Origin: Croceibacterium mercuriale
GTDB lineage: Bacteria; Pseudomonadota; Alphaproteobacteria; Sphingomonadales; Sphingomonadaceae
Assembly (NCBI RefSeq): GCF_000802385.1
Contig: NZ_JTDN01000001.1
Span: 131,501-195,500 of the forward strand
DNA length: 64,000 bases
Direction: 5' to 3'
Part shown: in pieces, positions 1-7,352 of the stretch
Layout of the letters: every line of letters begins with the position of its first letter
Numbering within the stretch: the first letter of the stretch is position 1
Program-made: the position numbers and the translations under genes
The notes under the pieces: generated by a model
The model's database searches: none
What the model was told of the DNA's origin: nothing
The model's input: only the letters and a program-made list of their open reading frames with translations

Positions 1-69
1 GCGATCTTCATGGTGATCGTGCTCGACGCATTCTTCGCGGTCTTCTTCAGCAATCTGGGCTGGAACTGA
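1..69 (+). CDS. mlaE: MlaE-type ABC permease, C-terminal end only
   Basis: Only the last 22 codons are present, ending in TGA at 67-69. They encode a hydrophobic helix finishing FFSNLGWN, as expected for the last membrane segment of an MlaE permease. The call rests mainly on the next genes, an Mla-type ATPase starting one base after the stop and then an MCE-domain protein. In this family the permease sits in the inner membrane and moves phospholipids between inner and outer membranes. The rest of the gene lies outside the window. Confidence 0.75.
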   Translation, partial: AIFMVIVLDAFFAVFFSNLGWN

Positions 70-70
70 C

Positions 71-991
71 ATGGCGAGCGATCCGGCCACCATCGCGCCC
101 CCGCCCGAGGCGCAGGACATCGTCACCGACCGGTATGACGGCAAGTACCCGATCGTCATCGAAGGGCTGCAGAACGCCTTCGGCGAGAACGTCATCCACG
201 AGGATCTGGCGCTCAAGGTCCGCCGCGGGGAGATCCTGGGCGTGGTCGGCGGATCGGGCACCGGCAAGTCGGTGCTGATGCGCTCCATCATCGGGCTGCA
301 ACGCCCGACCGCGGGCAAGATCGAGGTGTTCGGCCGCGACATCACCTCCGCCGGGCCGGACGAGATCATCGGCGTGCGCAACCATTGGGGCGTGCTGTTC
401 CAGGGCGGCGCGCTGTTCTCCACCCTGACCGTGGCGGAGAATGTCGAAGTTCCGATGAAGCAGTTCTACCCGGAACTGACGGCCGAACTGATGCACGAGA
501 TCGCCCGCTACAAGGTGGTGCTGACCGGCCTGCCGGGTGAGGCGGCAAGCAAATATCCGTCGGAACTGTCGGGCGGCATGAAGAAGCGTGCCGGCCTGGC
601 CCGCGCGCTGGCGCTGGATCCCGAACTGCTGTTCCTGGACGAGCCGACCGCGGGTCTCGACCCGATCGGCGCGGCCAATTTCGACAAGCTGATCCGCGAT
701 CTGGCCGACACGCTGGGCCTGACCGTATTCCTGATCACGCACGATCTGGATTCGCTCTATGCCATCTGCGACCGGGTCGCGGTGCTGGCGGACAAGCAGG
801 TCATAGCCGTCGGCACCATTCCCGAACTGCTGGAAAGCGATCATCCGTGGATCCAGGAATATTTCAACGGTCCGCGCAGCCGGGCGGCACGCGACAGCCG
901 GGATCGTGCGGCGGAGACGACGGTTGCAGGTGATGGTGACGCGCATGCGCAGCCGGCGCCGGCTTTGCACGACAAGATAACGGGGGCATAG
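71..991 (+). CDS. mlaF: ABC transporter ATPase of Mla phospholipid transport system
   Basis: This 306-residue ATPase should power the Mla retrograde phospholipid transporter at the inner membrane. The Walker A motif GGSGTGKS lies near residues 60-67, the signature LSGGM near 166-170, Walker B LLFLDEP near 186-192, and an H-loop in LITHDLDS follows. The LSGGMKKRAGLARAL form of the signature is typical of MlaF. The last 40 residues after the ATPase fold are charged and low in complexity, a small extension. The gene follows the permease stop by one base and is followed nine bases later by the MCE-domain gene, so the set is one operon. Confidence 0.93.
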   Translation: MASDPATIAPPPEAQDIVTDRYDGKYPIVIEGLQNAFGENVIHEDLALKVRRGEILGVVGGSGTGKSVLMRSIIGLQRPTAGKIEVFGRDITSAGPDEIIGVRNHWGVLFQGGALFSTLTVAENVEVPMKQFYPELTAELMHEIARYKVVLTGLPGEAASKYPSELSGGMKKRAGLARALALDPELLFLDEPTAGLDPIGAANFDKLIRDLADTLGLTVFLITHDLDSLYAICDRVAVLADKQVIAVGTIPELLESDHPWIQEYFNGPRSRAARDSRDRAAETTVAGDGDAHAQPAPALHDKITGA

Positions 992-1000
992 GCACAGCAC

Positions 1001-1942
1001 ATGGAAACGCGCGCCAATTACGTCTGGGTGGGTGTGGTAACGCTGCTGCTGCTCGCGGCCCTGGCGGCCTTCTTCATCTGGCTCGCCCGGCTGAACGAGA
1101 ACAACCAGACCGAGTACGACATCTTCTTCCAGCAGTCGGTTGCCGGCCTGGCGAAGGGGTCGGAGGTGTCCTATTCGGGCGTGCCCGTCGGGCAGGTCAG
1201 CGACATCGATCTGTGGCAGGCGCAATTCGTGAAGGTGCGCATCAGCGTCGATGCCGACACCCCGATCCTGCAGGGTACGACCGCGTCGGTCTCCTCCAGC
1301 TTCACCGGCGTGTCCACTATTGCCCTTAACGGCGGCCCGCGTGGCAACCGGCCGATCACCTGCAACACCTCCGCCTGCCCCGAGGGCGTGCCGGTCATCC
1401 CGCCACGCGCCAGCGGGCTGGGCGAGATCCTGGCCAGCGCCCCGCTGCTGCTGGAACGCCTGGCTACCCTGACCGACCGGCTGACCCGCGTACTGTCCGA
1501 CGACAACCAGGAATCGATCCGCGGCATCCTGGCCAACACGTCGGAGATCAGCGGATCACTGGCGCAGACCTCGCCCGAGATCGGCAACACCTTGCGCGAA
1601 TTGCAGGGCACGCTGCAGCAGTCGCAGCGCACCCTGGGCGCGTTCGAGACGACGCTGAATTCGACCAACGAGGTCATCAATGGCGAAGGGCGCGGACTGG
1701 CGGACGAACTGCGGCAGACGCTGGTTGACGCCGGTTCCGCCGCAAAGGCACTGGAAGCCACGCTGAACTCGTCGCAACCGGCGATCAACGAACTGACCGA
1801 AACCACGCTGCCGGCGGCGGATGCCACGCTGCAGGATCTGCGCCGCACCAGCGCTGCGGCGCGGGCGATCATGGAACGGATCGAAACCGAAGGCGCCGGT
1901 TCGCTGGTGCGGGGCGCACAACTGCCCACTTACAAGCCTTGA
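1001..1942 (+). CDS. mlaD: MCE-domain substrate-binding protein (MlaD family)
   Basis: This 313-residue protein has one membrane helix at about residues 7-27, then an MCE domain, then a long helical tail rich in Leu, Thr and Asn. MlaD proteins form a hexameric ring in the periplasm that passes lipid to the inner-membrane permease. The domain contains a Cys pair in the segment CNTSACPEG, which could form a small disulfide-closed loop and is not needed in the enteric protein. The tail is longer than that of E. coli MlaD (183 residues overall) and closer to the tails of PqiB/Mce proteins. It lies between mlaF and an auxiliary lipoprotein. Confidence 0.9.
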   Translation: METRANYVWVGVVTLLLLAALAAFFIWLARLNENNQTEYDIFFQQSVAGLAKGSEVSYSGVPVGQVSDIDLWQAQFVKVRISVDADTPILQGTTASVSSSFTGVSTIALNGGPRGNRPITCNTSACPEGVPVIPPRASGLGEILASAPLLLERLATLTDRLTRVLSDDNQESIRGILANTSEISGSLAQTSPEIGNTLRELQGTLQQSQRTLGAFETTLNSTNEVINGEGRGLADELRQTLVDAGSAAKALEATLNSSQPAINELTETTLPAADATLQDLRRTSAAARAIMERIETEGAGSLVRGAQLPTYKP

Positions 1943-1964
1943 GCGTGATAGGGATGCCGCCACG

Positions 1965-2564
1965 ATGAAGCTTCGCAATCCTGCCTTTTCCCGCATCGCG
2001 CTGCTGGCCTGTGCCACGGCGCTGCTCGGTGGCTGCATCAGCCTGGGTGCCGAACCGCCGGAGCGGCTGTTCACCCTGACGCCGACTCAGCGCGTCGCGC
2101 CAGGTGCGGTGCTGGAGAGCGAGACCGCCAACGCACTGGCCGTGCTGGAGCCGGAAACACCGCAGAGCCTGGCGGTCACCCGCGTGCCGGTGCGGGTGGA
2201 CGATGCCAGCCTGGCCTATCTGGAGGAGGCGTTCTGGGCCGAACGTCCCGCACGGCTGTTCCAGCGCCTGCTGGCCGAGACCATCCGGGTGCGCCGCAAT
2301 CGCCTCGTGCTGGACGAGCCACCGCTACTCTACACAGCGCCGGTCAAGCTGAGTGGTCGGCTGGTCGACATGGGTTACGATGTGGCCAGTTCCAGCGCCG
2401 TGGTCCGTTACGACGCAGTGCTGACCATGCCGGGCGGACAGGTGCGCACGCAGCGGTTCGAAGCCAGCGTGCCCGGCGTCACCGCCGATGCAGCTTCGGT
2501 CGGCCCGGCCCTGAATCAGGCGGCCAACCAGGTGGTGGTACAGGTCGCCGACTGGCTGAACTGA
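1965..2564 (+). CDS. ABC-type transport auxiliary lipoprotein (PqiC-like)
   Basis: The 199-residue product starts with a lipoprotein signal whose lipobox is LLGGC near residue 24, so the mature protein should be lipid anchored. The rest resembles the ABC transport auxiliary family (PqiC/DUF330), an outer-membrane partner of MCE transporters. I chose the ATG at 1965 because it places the signal peptide at the N-terminus; the same frame stays open upstream to 1821 but that part overlaps mlaD. It is the last gene of the Mla operon, 22 bases after mlaD. Confidence 0.85.
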   Translation: MKLRNPAFSRIALLACATALLGGCISLGAEPPERLFTLTPTQRVAPGAVLESETANALAVLEPETPQSLAVTRVPVRVDDASLAYLEEAFWAERPARLFQRLLAETIRVRRNRLVLDEPPLLYTAPVKLSGRLVDMGYDVASSSAVVRYDAVLTMPGGQVRTQRFEASVPGVTADAASVGPALNQAANQVVVQVADWLN

Positions 2565-2571
2565 GCGCGGC

Positions 2572-2589
2572 GGTCAGGCCAGCCTGACC
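2572..2589. terminator. Short perfect inverted repeat between convergent genes
   Basis: Two 8-base arms, GGTCAGGC and GCCTGACC, are separated by only CA, so a folded hairpin would lose a base pair or two to form its loop. It overlaps the stop codon of the ATP12 gene and lies just past the stop of the auxiliary lipoprotein. It could end transcription from both sides, but there is no T run. Confidence 0.4.
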
Positions 2590-3263
2590 AGGCGCATGGC
2601 AGCCGCAAAGGCAGCCTCACGCGCTGCCCGCACCTGGGCTGCGTCCGCGTCGGAGCCCCATTGTTCCGTCTGCCAGTCCTCTTCGAGGTTGGCGGCGGCG
2701 AACAAGTGTTCGGCCGCTGCGTTTTCCTCCAGCGCGTTCAGCGCCACGATCAGCGATGCCGCAAGCGGCGCCAGCGTGGCGATGGCCGCCAGGCGCCAGG
2801 CATCCTGCTGCAGCAACGCGTGCCGCAGTGTTTCCAATGTGGCGGCGGGTTGCGGGCGATGGATGATCCCGCTGACCCGTTCGAAGGTTATGCCGTGGCG
2901 GCGCTCGACCGACTGCACCAGCGGCTCCCACTCCTCGAGCTGCCGGCGGTGGAGCGGCTCGTCGGGATCAGCGCGGTACAGCAGCGTGTCCGTTTCGGCG
3001 TAGCGCATCAGCTTGGCAGCGTGTGCCGCCAGATCGGGCGCCACATGGTCCAGCGCCAGATCCACCAGGTCGCGCATGGGGAAGCTTTGCGGGTCGACGA
3101 CCTCGCCCTGCGCGGCCCATTCCGCCGCCAGCGCCTCTGCCAGCGCATGGCCCGGCACGATCTGCGCCGTGCCCCCCTGGGTGCGCACCGCGCGGCCATC
3201 CAGCAGCACCTGCCAGCCGCCGGCCACCTCCGCCAGCGTCACCTCCCGCCAGAACCGCTTCAC
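2574..3263 (-). CDS. ATP12-family F1 ATP synthase assembly chaperone
   Basis: The 229-residue protein matches the ATP12 family: an N-terminal segment starting KRFWREVTL, then the conserved stretch with TDTLLYRA and WEPLVQ, then a helical C-terminal half. ATP12 helps fold the F1 alpha subunit before F1 assembles; bacterial members are largely confined to alphaproteobacteria, which supports the taxonomic call. The start overlaps the end of the preceding small membrane gene by four bases. It is the last gene of a five-gene minus-strand operon beginning with crcB. Confidence 0.88.
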   Translation of the reverse strand: MKRFWREVTLAEVAGGWQVLLDGRAVRTQGGTAQIVPGHALAEALAAEWAAQGEVVDPQSFPMRDLVDLALDHVAPDLAAHAAKLMRYAETDTLLYRADPDEPLHRRQLEEWEPLVQSVERRHGITFERVSGIIHRPQPAATLETLRHALLQQDAWRLAAIATLAPLAASLIVALNALEENAAAEHLFAAANLEEDWQTEQWGSDADAAQVRAAREAAFAAAMRLVRLA

Positions 3264-3466
3264 GGGCGCGGGCTGCGCCAGCGGCGGGAGAGGACGCGCG
3301 GGGCGACGAACGCAGCCGCGAACCCGATCGCCAGCATGACGACACCGACCCAGTAGGGCAGGCCGAAGCGCCCTTCGGTCACCATCAGGCCCAGCAGCAC
3401 GATCGCGACACCGATGCCGCGCAACACGCCCAGCAGCAGCCAGCGGCCCTTTGCGGGATCATTCAT
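3260..3466 (-). CDS. Small two-helix membrane protein, function unknown
   Basis: The 68-residue product has two hydrophobic segments, about residues 10-27 and 36-57, and an Arg-rich C-terminal tail. It overlaps the HAD gene upstream by four bases and the ATP12 gene downstream by four bases, so it is translated as part of the same message. I do not recognise a named family. The tight overlaps on both sides make it a real gene despite its size. Confidence 0.75.
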   Translation of the reverse strand: MNDPAKGRWLLLGVLRGIGVAIVLLGLMVTEGRFGLPYWVGVVMLAIGFAAAFVAPRVLSRRWRSPRP

Positions 3467-4119
3467 TGCAGCAATCCTTCCAGTTCCTCGGGCGTGTCCG
3501 CCACCGCCGCGGCACCCGCGGCCAGCAGCTCCGCCCGCTCGTGATACCCCCAGCTGACGCCCAGCGCCCGCACGCCGGCCATCTCCGCCATTGTCATGTC
3601 GAATACGGTGTCGCCGATCATCACCGTGTCCGCCGGGTGCGCACCGGCATCCGCCATCGCCTGCTCCAGCATGGCAGGATGCGGCTTGGACGGGTGACGG
3701 TCGGCGGTCTGCAGGGTGGTGAACAGTCCGGCTACCCCATGCGTCGTCAGGCAGGCGGCAAGCCCGCGATCGCTCTTGCCGGTCGCCACGCCCAGCTTCC
3801 AGCCATCCGCATGCAACCGGCGAAGCAGCGGCGCGATGCCGTCATACAGCGGCTCGCGCAGGCGGCCTTCCTCGCGTGCCAGCCGGAACGCCGCCTTGTA
3901 GGCGTCGACCACATGGGCTTGGGCCTCGGGCGTGGCATCGGGCGCCAGCCGCGCGACGGCCTCAGGCAGGCTGAGGCCGACGATCCGGCGCACATCGTGG
4001 TTGGCGGGCGCGGGCAGGGCAGCTTCGGCGAAGCCGGTCGCCATGGCCGCGCAGACCGCCGCCTGCCCGTCGCTCAGCGTTCCGTCACAATCGAACACCG
4101 CCAGCCGCACGCCGGCCAT
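3463..4119 (-). CDS. HAD-family phosphatase (phosphoglycolate phosphatase-like)
   Basis: This 218-residue protein carries the HAD motif I DCDGT near residue 10 (both aspartates present), a Thr in VATGKSD for motif II, a Lys in SKPHP and motif IV IGDTVFD. The layout is that of the Gph/phosphoglycolate phosphatase branch with a helical cap inserted after motif I. The substrate cannot be read from the sequence. Its start overlaps the stop of the pseudouridine synthase gene by one base. Confidence 0.88.
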   Translation of the reverse strand: MAGVRLAVFDCDGTLSDGQAAVCAAMATGFAEAALPAPANHDVRRIVGLSLPEAVARLAPDATPEAQAHVVDAYKAAFRLAREEGRLREPLYDGIAPLLRRLHADGWKLGVATGKSDRGLAACLTTHGVAGLFTTLQTADRHPSKPHPAMLEQAMADAGAHPADTVMIGDTVFDMTMAEMAGVRALGVSWGYHERAELLAAGAAAVADTPEELEGLLQ

Positions 4120-5258
4120 CAGCGGCGGGGACCCTTGGTCGGCGGAGCCCCGGCTTCGCGCCGCCCGCGCCGCTCGCCCCGGCGTGCCTTGCGGTACTGC
4201 TTGGCATGGGCGCGCGCGGCCTGCTTCTTCTCCTCGCGGCTGCGCTCCGGCGGGCCGGACTCGGGCTCGGCCTTGCTGGCGTTCTCGTCGAAGCCCAGCT
4301 GGGTCATGGTCGCGGCGAAATGCTCGGGCAGGTCGGCCGTCACGTCCAGCTTGTCGCCACCCGGGGCGTCGATGATCAGGCGCCGGGCGTGGAGGTGCAT
4401 CTTGCGGCTGACAGCACCGGTCAGGAACGCGGCTTGCCCGCCATACTTGCCATCGCCCACGATCGGGTGGCCGATGGCGGCCATGTGCACACGCAGCTGG
4501 TGCGTGCGCCCGGTCAGCGGCTGCAGCTCCACCCAGGCGGCGCTGTTGCCGGCGCGGTCGATCACGCGATAGCGGGTGCGCGCGGCCTGTCCCTCCGCCT
4601 CGTCCACATGCATCTTCTCGCCGCCGGTGCCCGGCTGCTTGCTGATGGGAGCGTCGATGAAGCCTTCGTAGACATCCGGCACGCCGATCACGAGCGCCCA
4701 GTAGACCTTCTTGGCGGAGCGGCCGGAAAACCGCTTGGAGAAGAACGCCGCGCTGCCCGGTGTGCGGGCGACCAGCAGCACGCCCGACGTATCCTTGTCC
4801 AGCCGGTGTACCAGCCGCGGGCGCGGGGCGCCCGGATCGGCATAAGCATCCAGCAGGCCGTCGACATGCTGGCGCATGCCGGTGCCGCCCTGCGTGGCGA
4901 GGCCCGGCGGCTTGTTCAGCACCAGCGCGGCATCGGTGCGGGTGATCAGCATGGCGGCAGCTTCCGCCCGCTGTTCGTCCGTCAGCTCGGCCTTGGGCCG
5001 GTCGGTGGCGGCCGGCGCATCGCCGCCAGGCGGCACCCGCACGACCTGCCCGGTGACAAGGCGATCCTCCGGCTTGGCGCGCGCGCCATCCACCCGGATC
5101 TGCCCGGTGCGTGCCCAGCGGGAAATGGTGGCAAAGCCGATCTGCGGCAGGTGGCGGCGGAACCAGCGGTCCAGCCGCACGCCATCGTCATCGGGCGCCA
5201 CGGTGAACTGGCGCACAGTGGCTGAAGCGGGGGAAGGGGTCGGTGCAGCCTCGGTCAT
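4119..5258 (-). CDS. RluA-family 23S rRNA pseudouridine synthase
   Basis: The 379-residue enzyme has an S4-like RNA-binding region at about residues 28-75 and the RluA catalytic motif HRLDKDTSG, with the catalytic Asp near residue 154. It converts specific uridines in RNA to pseudouridine; the S4 domain and length suggest the RluC/RluD type that modifies 23S rRNA. The last 50 residues are strongly basic (many Arg and Lys), a likely RNA-binding extension. The ATG overlaps the crcB stop by four bases and the gene's own stop overlaps the HAD start. Confidence 0.9.
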   Translation of the reverse strand: MTEAAPTPSPASATVRQFTVAPDDDGVRLDRWFRRHLPQIGFATISRWARTGQIRVDGARAKPEDRLVTGQVVRVPPGGDAPAATDRPKAELTDEQRAEAAAMLITRTDAALVLNKPPGLATQGGTGMRQHVDGLLDAYADPGAPRPRLVHRLDKDTSGVLLVARTPGSAAFFSKRFSGRSAKKVYWALVIGVPDVYEGFIDAPISKQPGTGGEKMHVDEAEGQAARTRYRVIDRAGNSAAWVELQPLTGRTHQLRVHMAAIGHPIVGDGKYGGQAAFLTGAVSRKMHLHARRLIIDAPGGDKLDVTADLPEHFAATMTQLGFDENASKAEPESGPPERSREEKKQAARAHAKQYRKARRGERRGRREAGAPPTKGPRR

Positions 5259-5659
5259 CCCAGCATCCGCATCGTGTTGAGGCCGATCATCAGGCCGCTG
5301 ATCCCAAGGCCGACCGACAGGATCAGGTACAGCAGCGCGAACAGCAGCTGCCCGCGCTCGATCAGCAGCACCATCTCCAGGCTGAAGGCGGAGAAGGTGG
5401 TGAAGCCGCCCAGCAGGCCCACGCCCAGCAGCAGCCGGGCGGGTTCACCGCCGCCGCCACGCGCCAGCACGCCGGCAAGCACGCCCATGGCGATGCTGCC
5501 TATCGCGTTCACCGCCAGCGTGGCGAAGGGGAAGGTACCGACGATGTTGGGGCCGAGCAGGCCCGTCATCCAGCGGCCGGTCTGATAACGCAGCAGCGCA
5601 CCGATGCCGCCGCCAAGCGCCACCGAGAGCGAGGAGAGAAAGGAGGTTGAGGAATTCAT
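5255..5659 (-). CDS. crcB: CrcB fluoride ion channel
   Basis: The 134-residue membrane protein has four hydrophobic segments and the Fluc/CrcB signatures TLAVNAIGS and GGFTTFSAFS, the latter lining the fluoride pore in known channels. The protein exports fluoride from the cytoplasm as a dual-topology dimer. I chose the ATG at 5659, preceded by AAGGCGAG about seven bases upstream; the same frame is open much farther upstream but that part is antisense to the PDZ protein gene. It is the first gene of the minus-strand operon. No fluoride riboswitch was recognisable upstream. Confidence 0.92.
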   Translation of the reverse strand: MNSSTSFLSSLSVALGGGIGALLRYQTGRWMTGLLGPNIVGTFPFATLAVNAIGSIAMGVLAGVLARGGGGEPARLLLGVGLLGGFTTFSAFSLEMVLLIERGQLLFALLYLILSVGLGISGLMIGLNTMRMLG

Positions 5660-5774
5660 GATTGCACTCGCCTTAGCCGTCGTGGGCGGGGCAGGGAACC
5701 CGTCTGGTGGCGGATGGCAGGATTGTACGCGTCCCGAACCGGACAGCAGGGCGGAACATGGTTGCAAATTCCTT

Positions 5775-5791
5775 GACTCGCCCGGCGAGTC
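5775..5791. promoter_or_regulatory. 17-base palindrome before PDZ protein gene
   Basis: The sequence GACTCGCCCGGCGAGTC is a perfect inverted repeat with a one-base centre. It overlaps a TTGACT hexamer at 5773-5778 that could serve as a -35 box for the plus-strand gene, although no good -10 box follows at the usual spacing. It lies between crcB (minus) and the PDZ protein gene (plus). A repressor operator is a reasonable reading; an RNA hairpin is the alternative. Confidence 0.4.
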
Positions 5792-5829
5792 GGCATCACC
5801 TTGCTGCATTGCACAATATGGGGGTGCGC

Positions 5830-7101
5830 ATGCCCGAGGCCTTTGTCCGCCGACTGTCCGGTAGCGTATCACTGGCGGCGCTGCTTGCGTTCGCATTGCC
5901 GGCGATGCCAGCCACCGCGCAGGGCTTGGCCGTGTATGCGCGGACGCCCACCGGCCTTGCCGAAACACTGTTCGACACCGATCCCGAAACTGCCGCCTCG
6001 CAGATGGCGGACCAGTGCCTGTCTGCCGGCCTGAGCGTGGCCAGCAAGGAGGCCGGCGCGGTGACCTGCCAGCTGCCGGACGATCGCGAGGCTGGTGCCC
6101 GGGCCGACCTTGGCCAGGCGGGCCGCACCGGCAGACCGATCTTCTACCGCTTCCAGGTGGAGGAGCGGGGCACAGCATCCCGCGTGGTTGCCAACGGGTG
6201 GGAAGAGGTGGCCGGCTTCTGGGGCGGAACCAACCCGCGTGAATTTGACGACCCGGTGTTCCACAATGCCCTGATGGACCTGATGGAGAAAGCGGGCGGG
6301 CGGCTTCCGCCGGGCACGCGGTTTCCCAATCACGCGATGATCGGCGCCAGCTTCGTGGCCCGCATCCGTCCGCAACCATCGCTGGAGGTGACGGAGGTCA
6401 ATCCGGCATCCCCCGCACTGCGTGCCGGGCTGCAGCCGGGCGACCTGGTAACCCGCATTGCCAATCGCCGCACGCGAACACAGGAGGATCTGAACCGCAG
6501 CCTGGTGGAAGCGGCGAGGGCCGCCAATTTCGAGATCCGCTTCCTGCGCGAAGGCCGCGAAGGAGTGGCTCTGCTGCGTTCGGAGTTCCGGCCGGCCGTG
6601 ACCGCGCCCGTGCTCGCGACGGCGGAGGAGAACGAGCCGGAGGTGCGTGTCGCTTCGGCCGCACCGGTCACGGCGGCAGTCGCCACCGCACCGCCGGCTC
6701 TGGCGGTCAGCGCGCCTGCTGCAAGCCCGGCTGTGCCGTTGCCGGTCGCTGGCACGCCGCCGCCGCAGGCAATGCCGGCCGGTACGATGCAGACCTACAA
6801 TGCGTCACCGTACTCCGCCGCGCCGATCATGGCGCCGCCCAGCGTGCCGCTGACCTATGTTCCGCCACGGCCCTACGTGCCGACAGCCTTTGCGATGCCG
6901 CAGGGCGCGATCCTGGCGCCTGCGCCTGCACCGGTTGCCACGCCAATGCCCGCAACGTCTACCGCACCAGCTCCGGCTGCCCCGGCCACCGCCGGCTTCT
7001 CCGTGGCGGACGAACTGGCCAAGTTTGCCACGCTGTTGAAGGATGGCGTCATCACGCAGGCGGAGTTCGACGCGCAGAAGGCGCGTCTGCTGACACGATA
7101 A
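5830..7101 (+). CDS. Secreted PDZ-domain protein with C-terminal SHOCT motif
   Basis: The 423-residue protein begins with a signal peptide ending near ATAQ at residue 31. A globular N-terminal region is followed by a PDZ-like domain at about residues 180-255 (PASPALRAGLQPGDLVTRI is the carboxylate-binding stretch). A Pro/Ala-rich linker follows, and the last 30 residues form a SHOCT motif (LLKDGVITQAEFDAQKARLL). No protease catalytic domain is visible, so it is more likely an adaptor than an HtrA protease. The ATG at 5830 has GGGG five bases upstream; the ATG at 5818 lacks a binding site. Function is unknown. Confidence 0.75.
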   Translation: MPEAFVRRLSGSVSLAALLAFALPAMPATAQGLAVYARTPTGLAETLFDTDPETAASQMADQCLSAGLSVASKEAGAVTCQLPDDREAGARADLGQAGRTGRPIFYRFQVEERGTASRVVANGWEEVAGFWGGTNPREFDDPVFHNALMDLMEKAGGRLPPGTRFPNHAMIGASFVARIRPQPSLEVTEVNPASPALRAGLQPGDLVTRIANRRTRTQEDLNRSLVEAARAANFEIRFLREGREGVALLRSEFRPAVTAPVLATAEENEPEVRVASAAPVTAAVATAPPALAVSAPAASPAVPLPVAGTPPPQAMPAGTMQTYNASPYSAAPIMAPPSVPLTYVPPRPYVPTAFAMPQGAILAPAPAPVATPMPATSTAPAPAAPATAGFSVADELAKFATLLKDGVITQAEFDAQKARLLTR

Positions 7102-7127
7102 AGGCACCCGTAAGGCGGCCGGGAGGC

Positions 7128-7352
7128 TCAGGTCGTCGGTGTAGCCGCAGCCGGCGGAGCCGTGCGCCCGGCTGCTTCCAGCGCCTTGCGATCCGCCGCA
7201 GCGGCGCTGTCGGCCTTGACCATCTCTGTCTCGAGCTTGGCTGCCGTGGTGCCCACCTTCTTCTGTGCCGCGGCATAACGCTCGTCGAAGCTCGGCTCCT
7301 GCTGGCACGCGGCCAGCAGGAGCAGCAACAGGGCCGGCAGAACCCGCCCCAT
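7128..7352 (-). CDS. Small lipoprotein coupled to tamB
   Basis: The 74-residue product has a signal peptide ending in the lipobox LLAAC near residue 16, so it should be lipid anchored. The mature part is a short charged helix followed by an Ala/Pro/Thr tail. Its ATG at 7352 shares one base with the TGA of tamB (TGATG), implying translational coupling. A TTG at 7355 is a possible start one codon earlier. I do not recognise a family, but its position suggests a role with the TAM complex or the outer membrane. Confidence 0.7.
   Translation of the reverse strand: MGRVLPALLLLLLAACQQEPSFDERYAAAQKKVGTTAAKLETEMVKADSAAAADRKALEAAGRTAPPAAATPTT

Noticed and set aside
47..1225. Minus-strand frame of about 390 codons over mlaF
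   Set aside because: It is the antisense shadow of the Mla ATPase with no recognisable domain.
5660..5774. Fluoride riboswitch before crcB
   Set aside because: The conserved pseudoknot pieces of the crcB motif are not visible on the minus strand.
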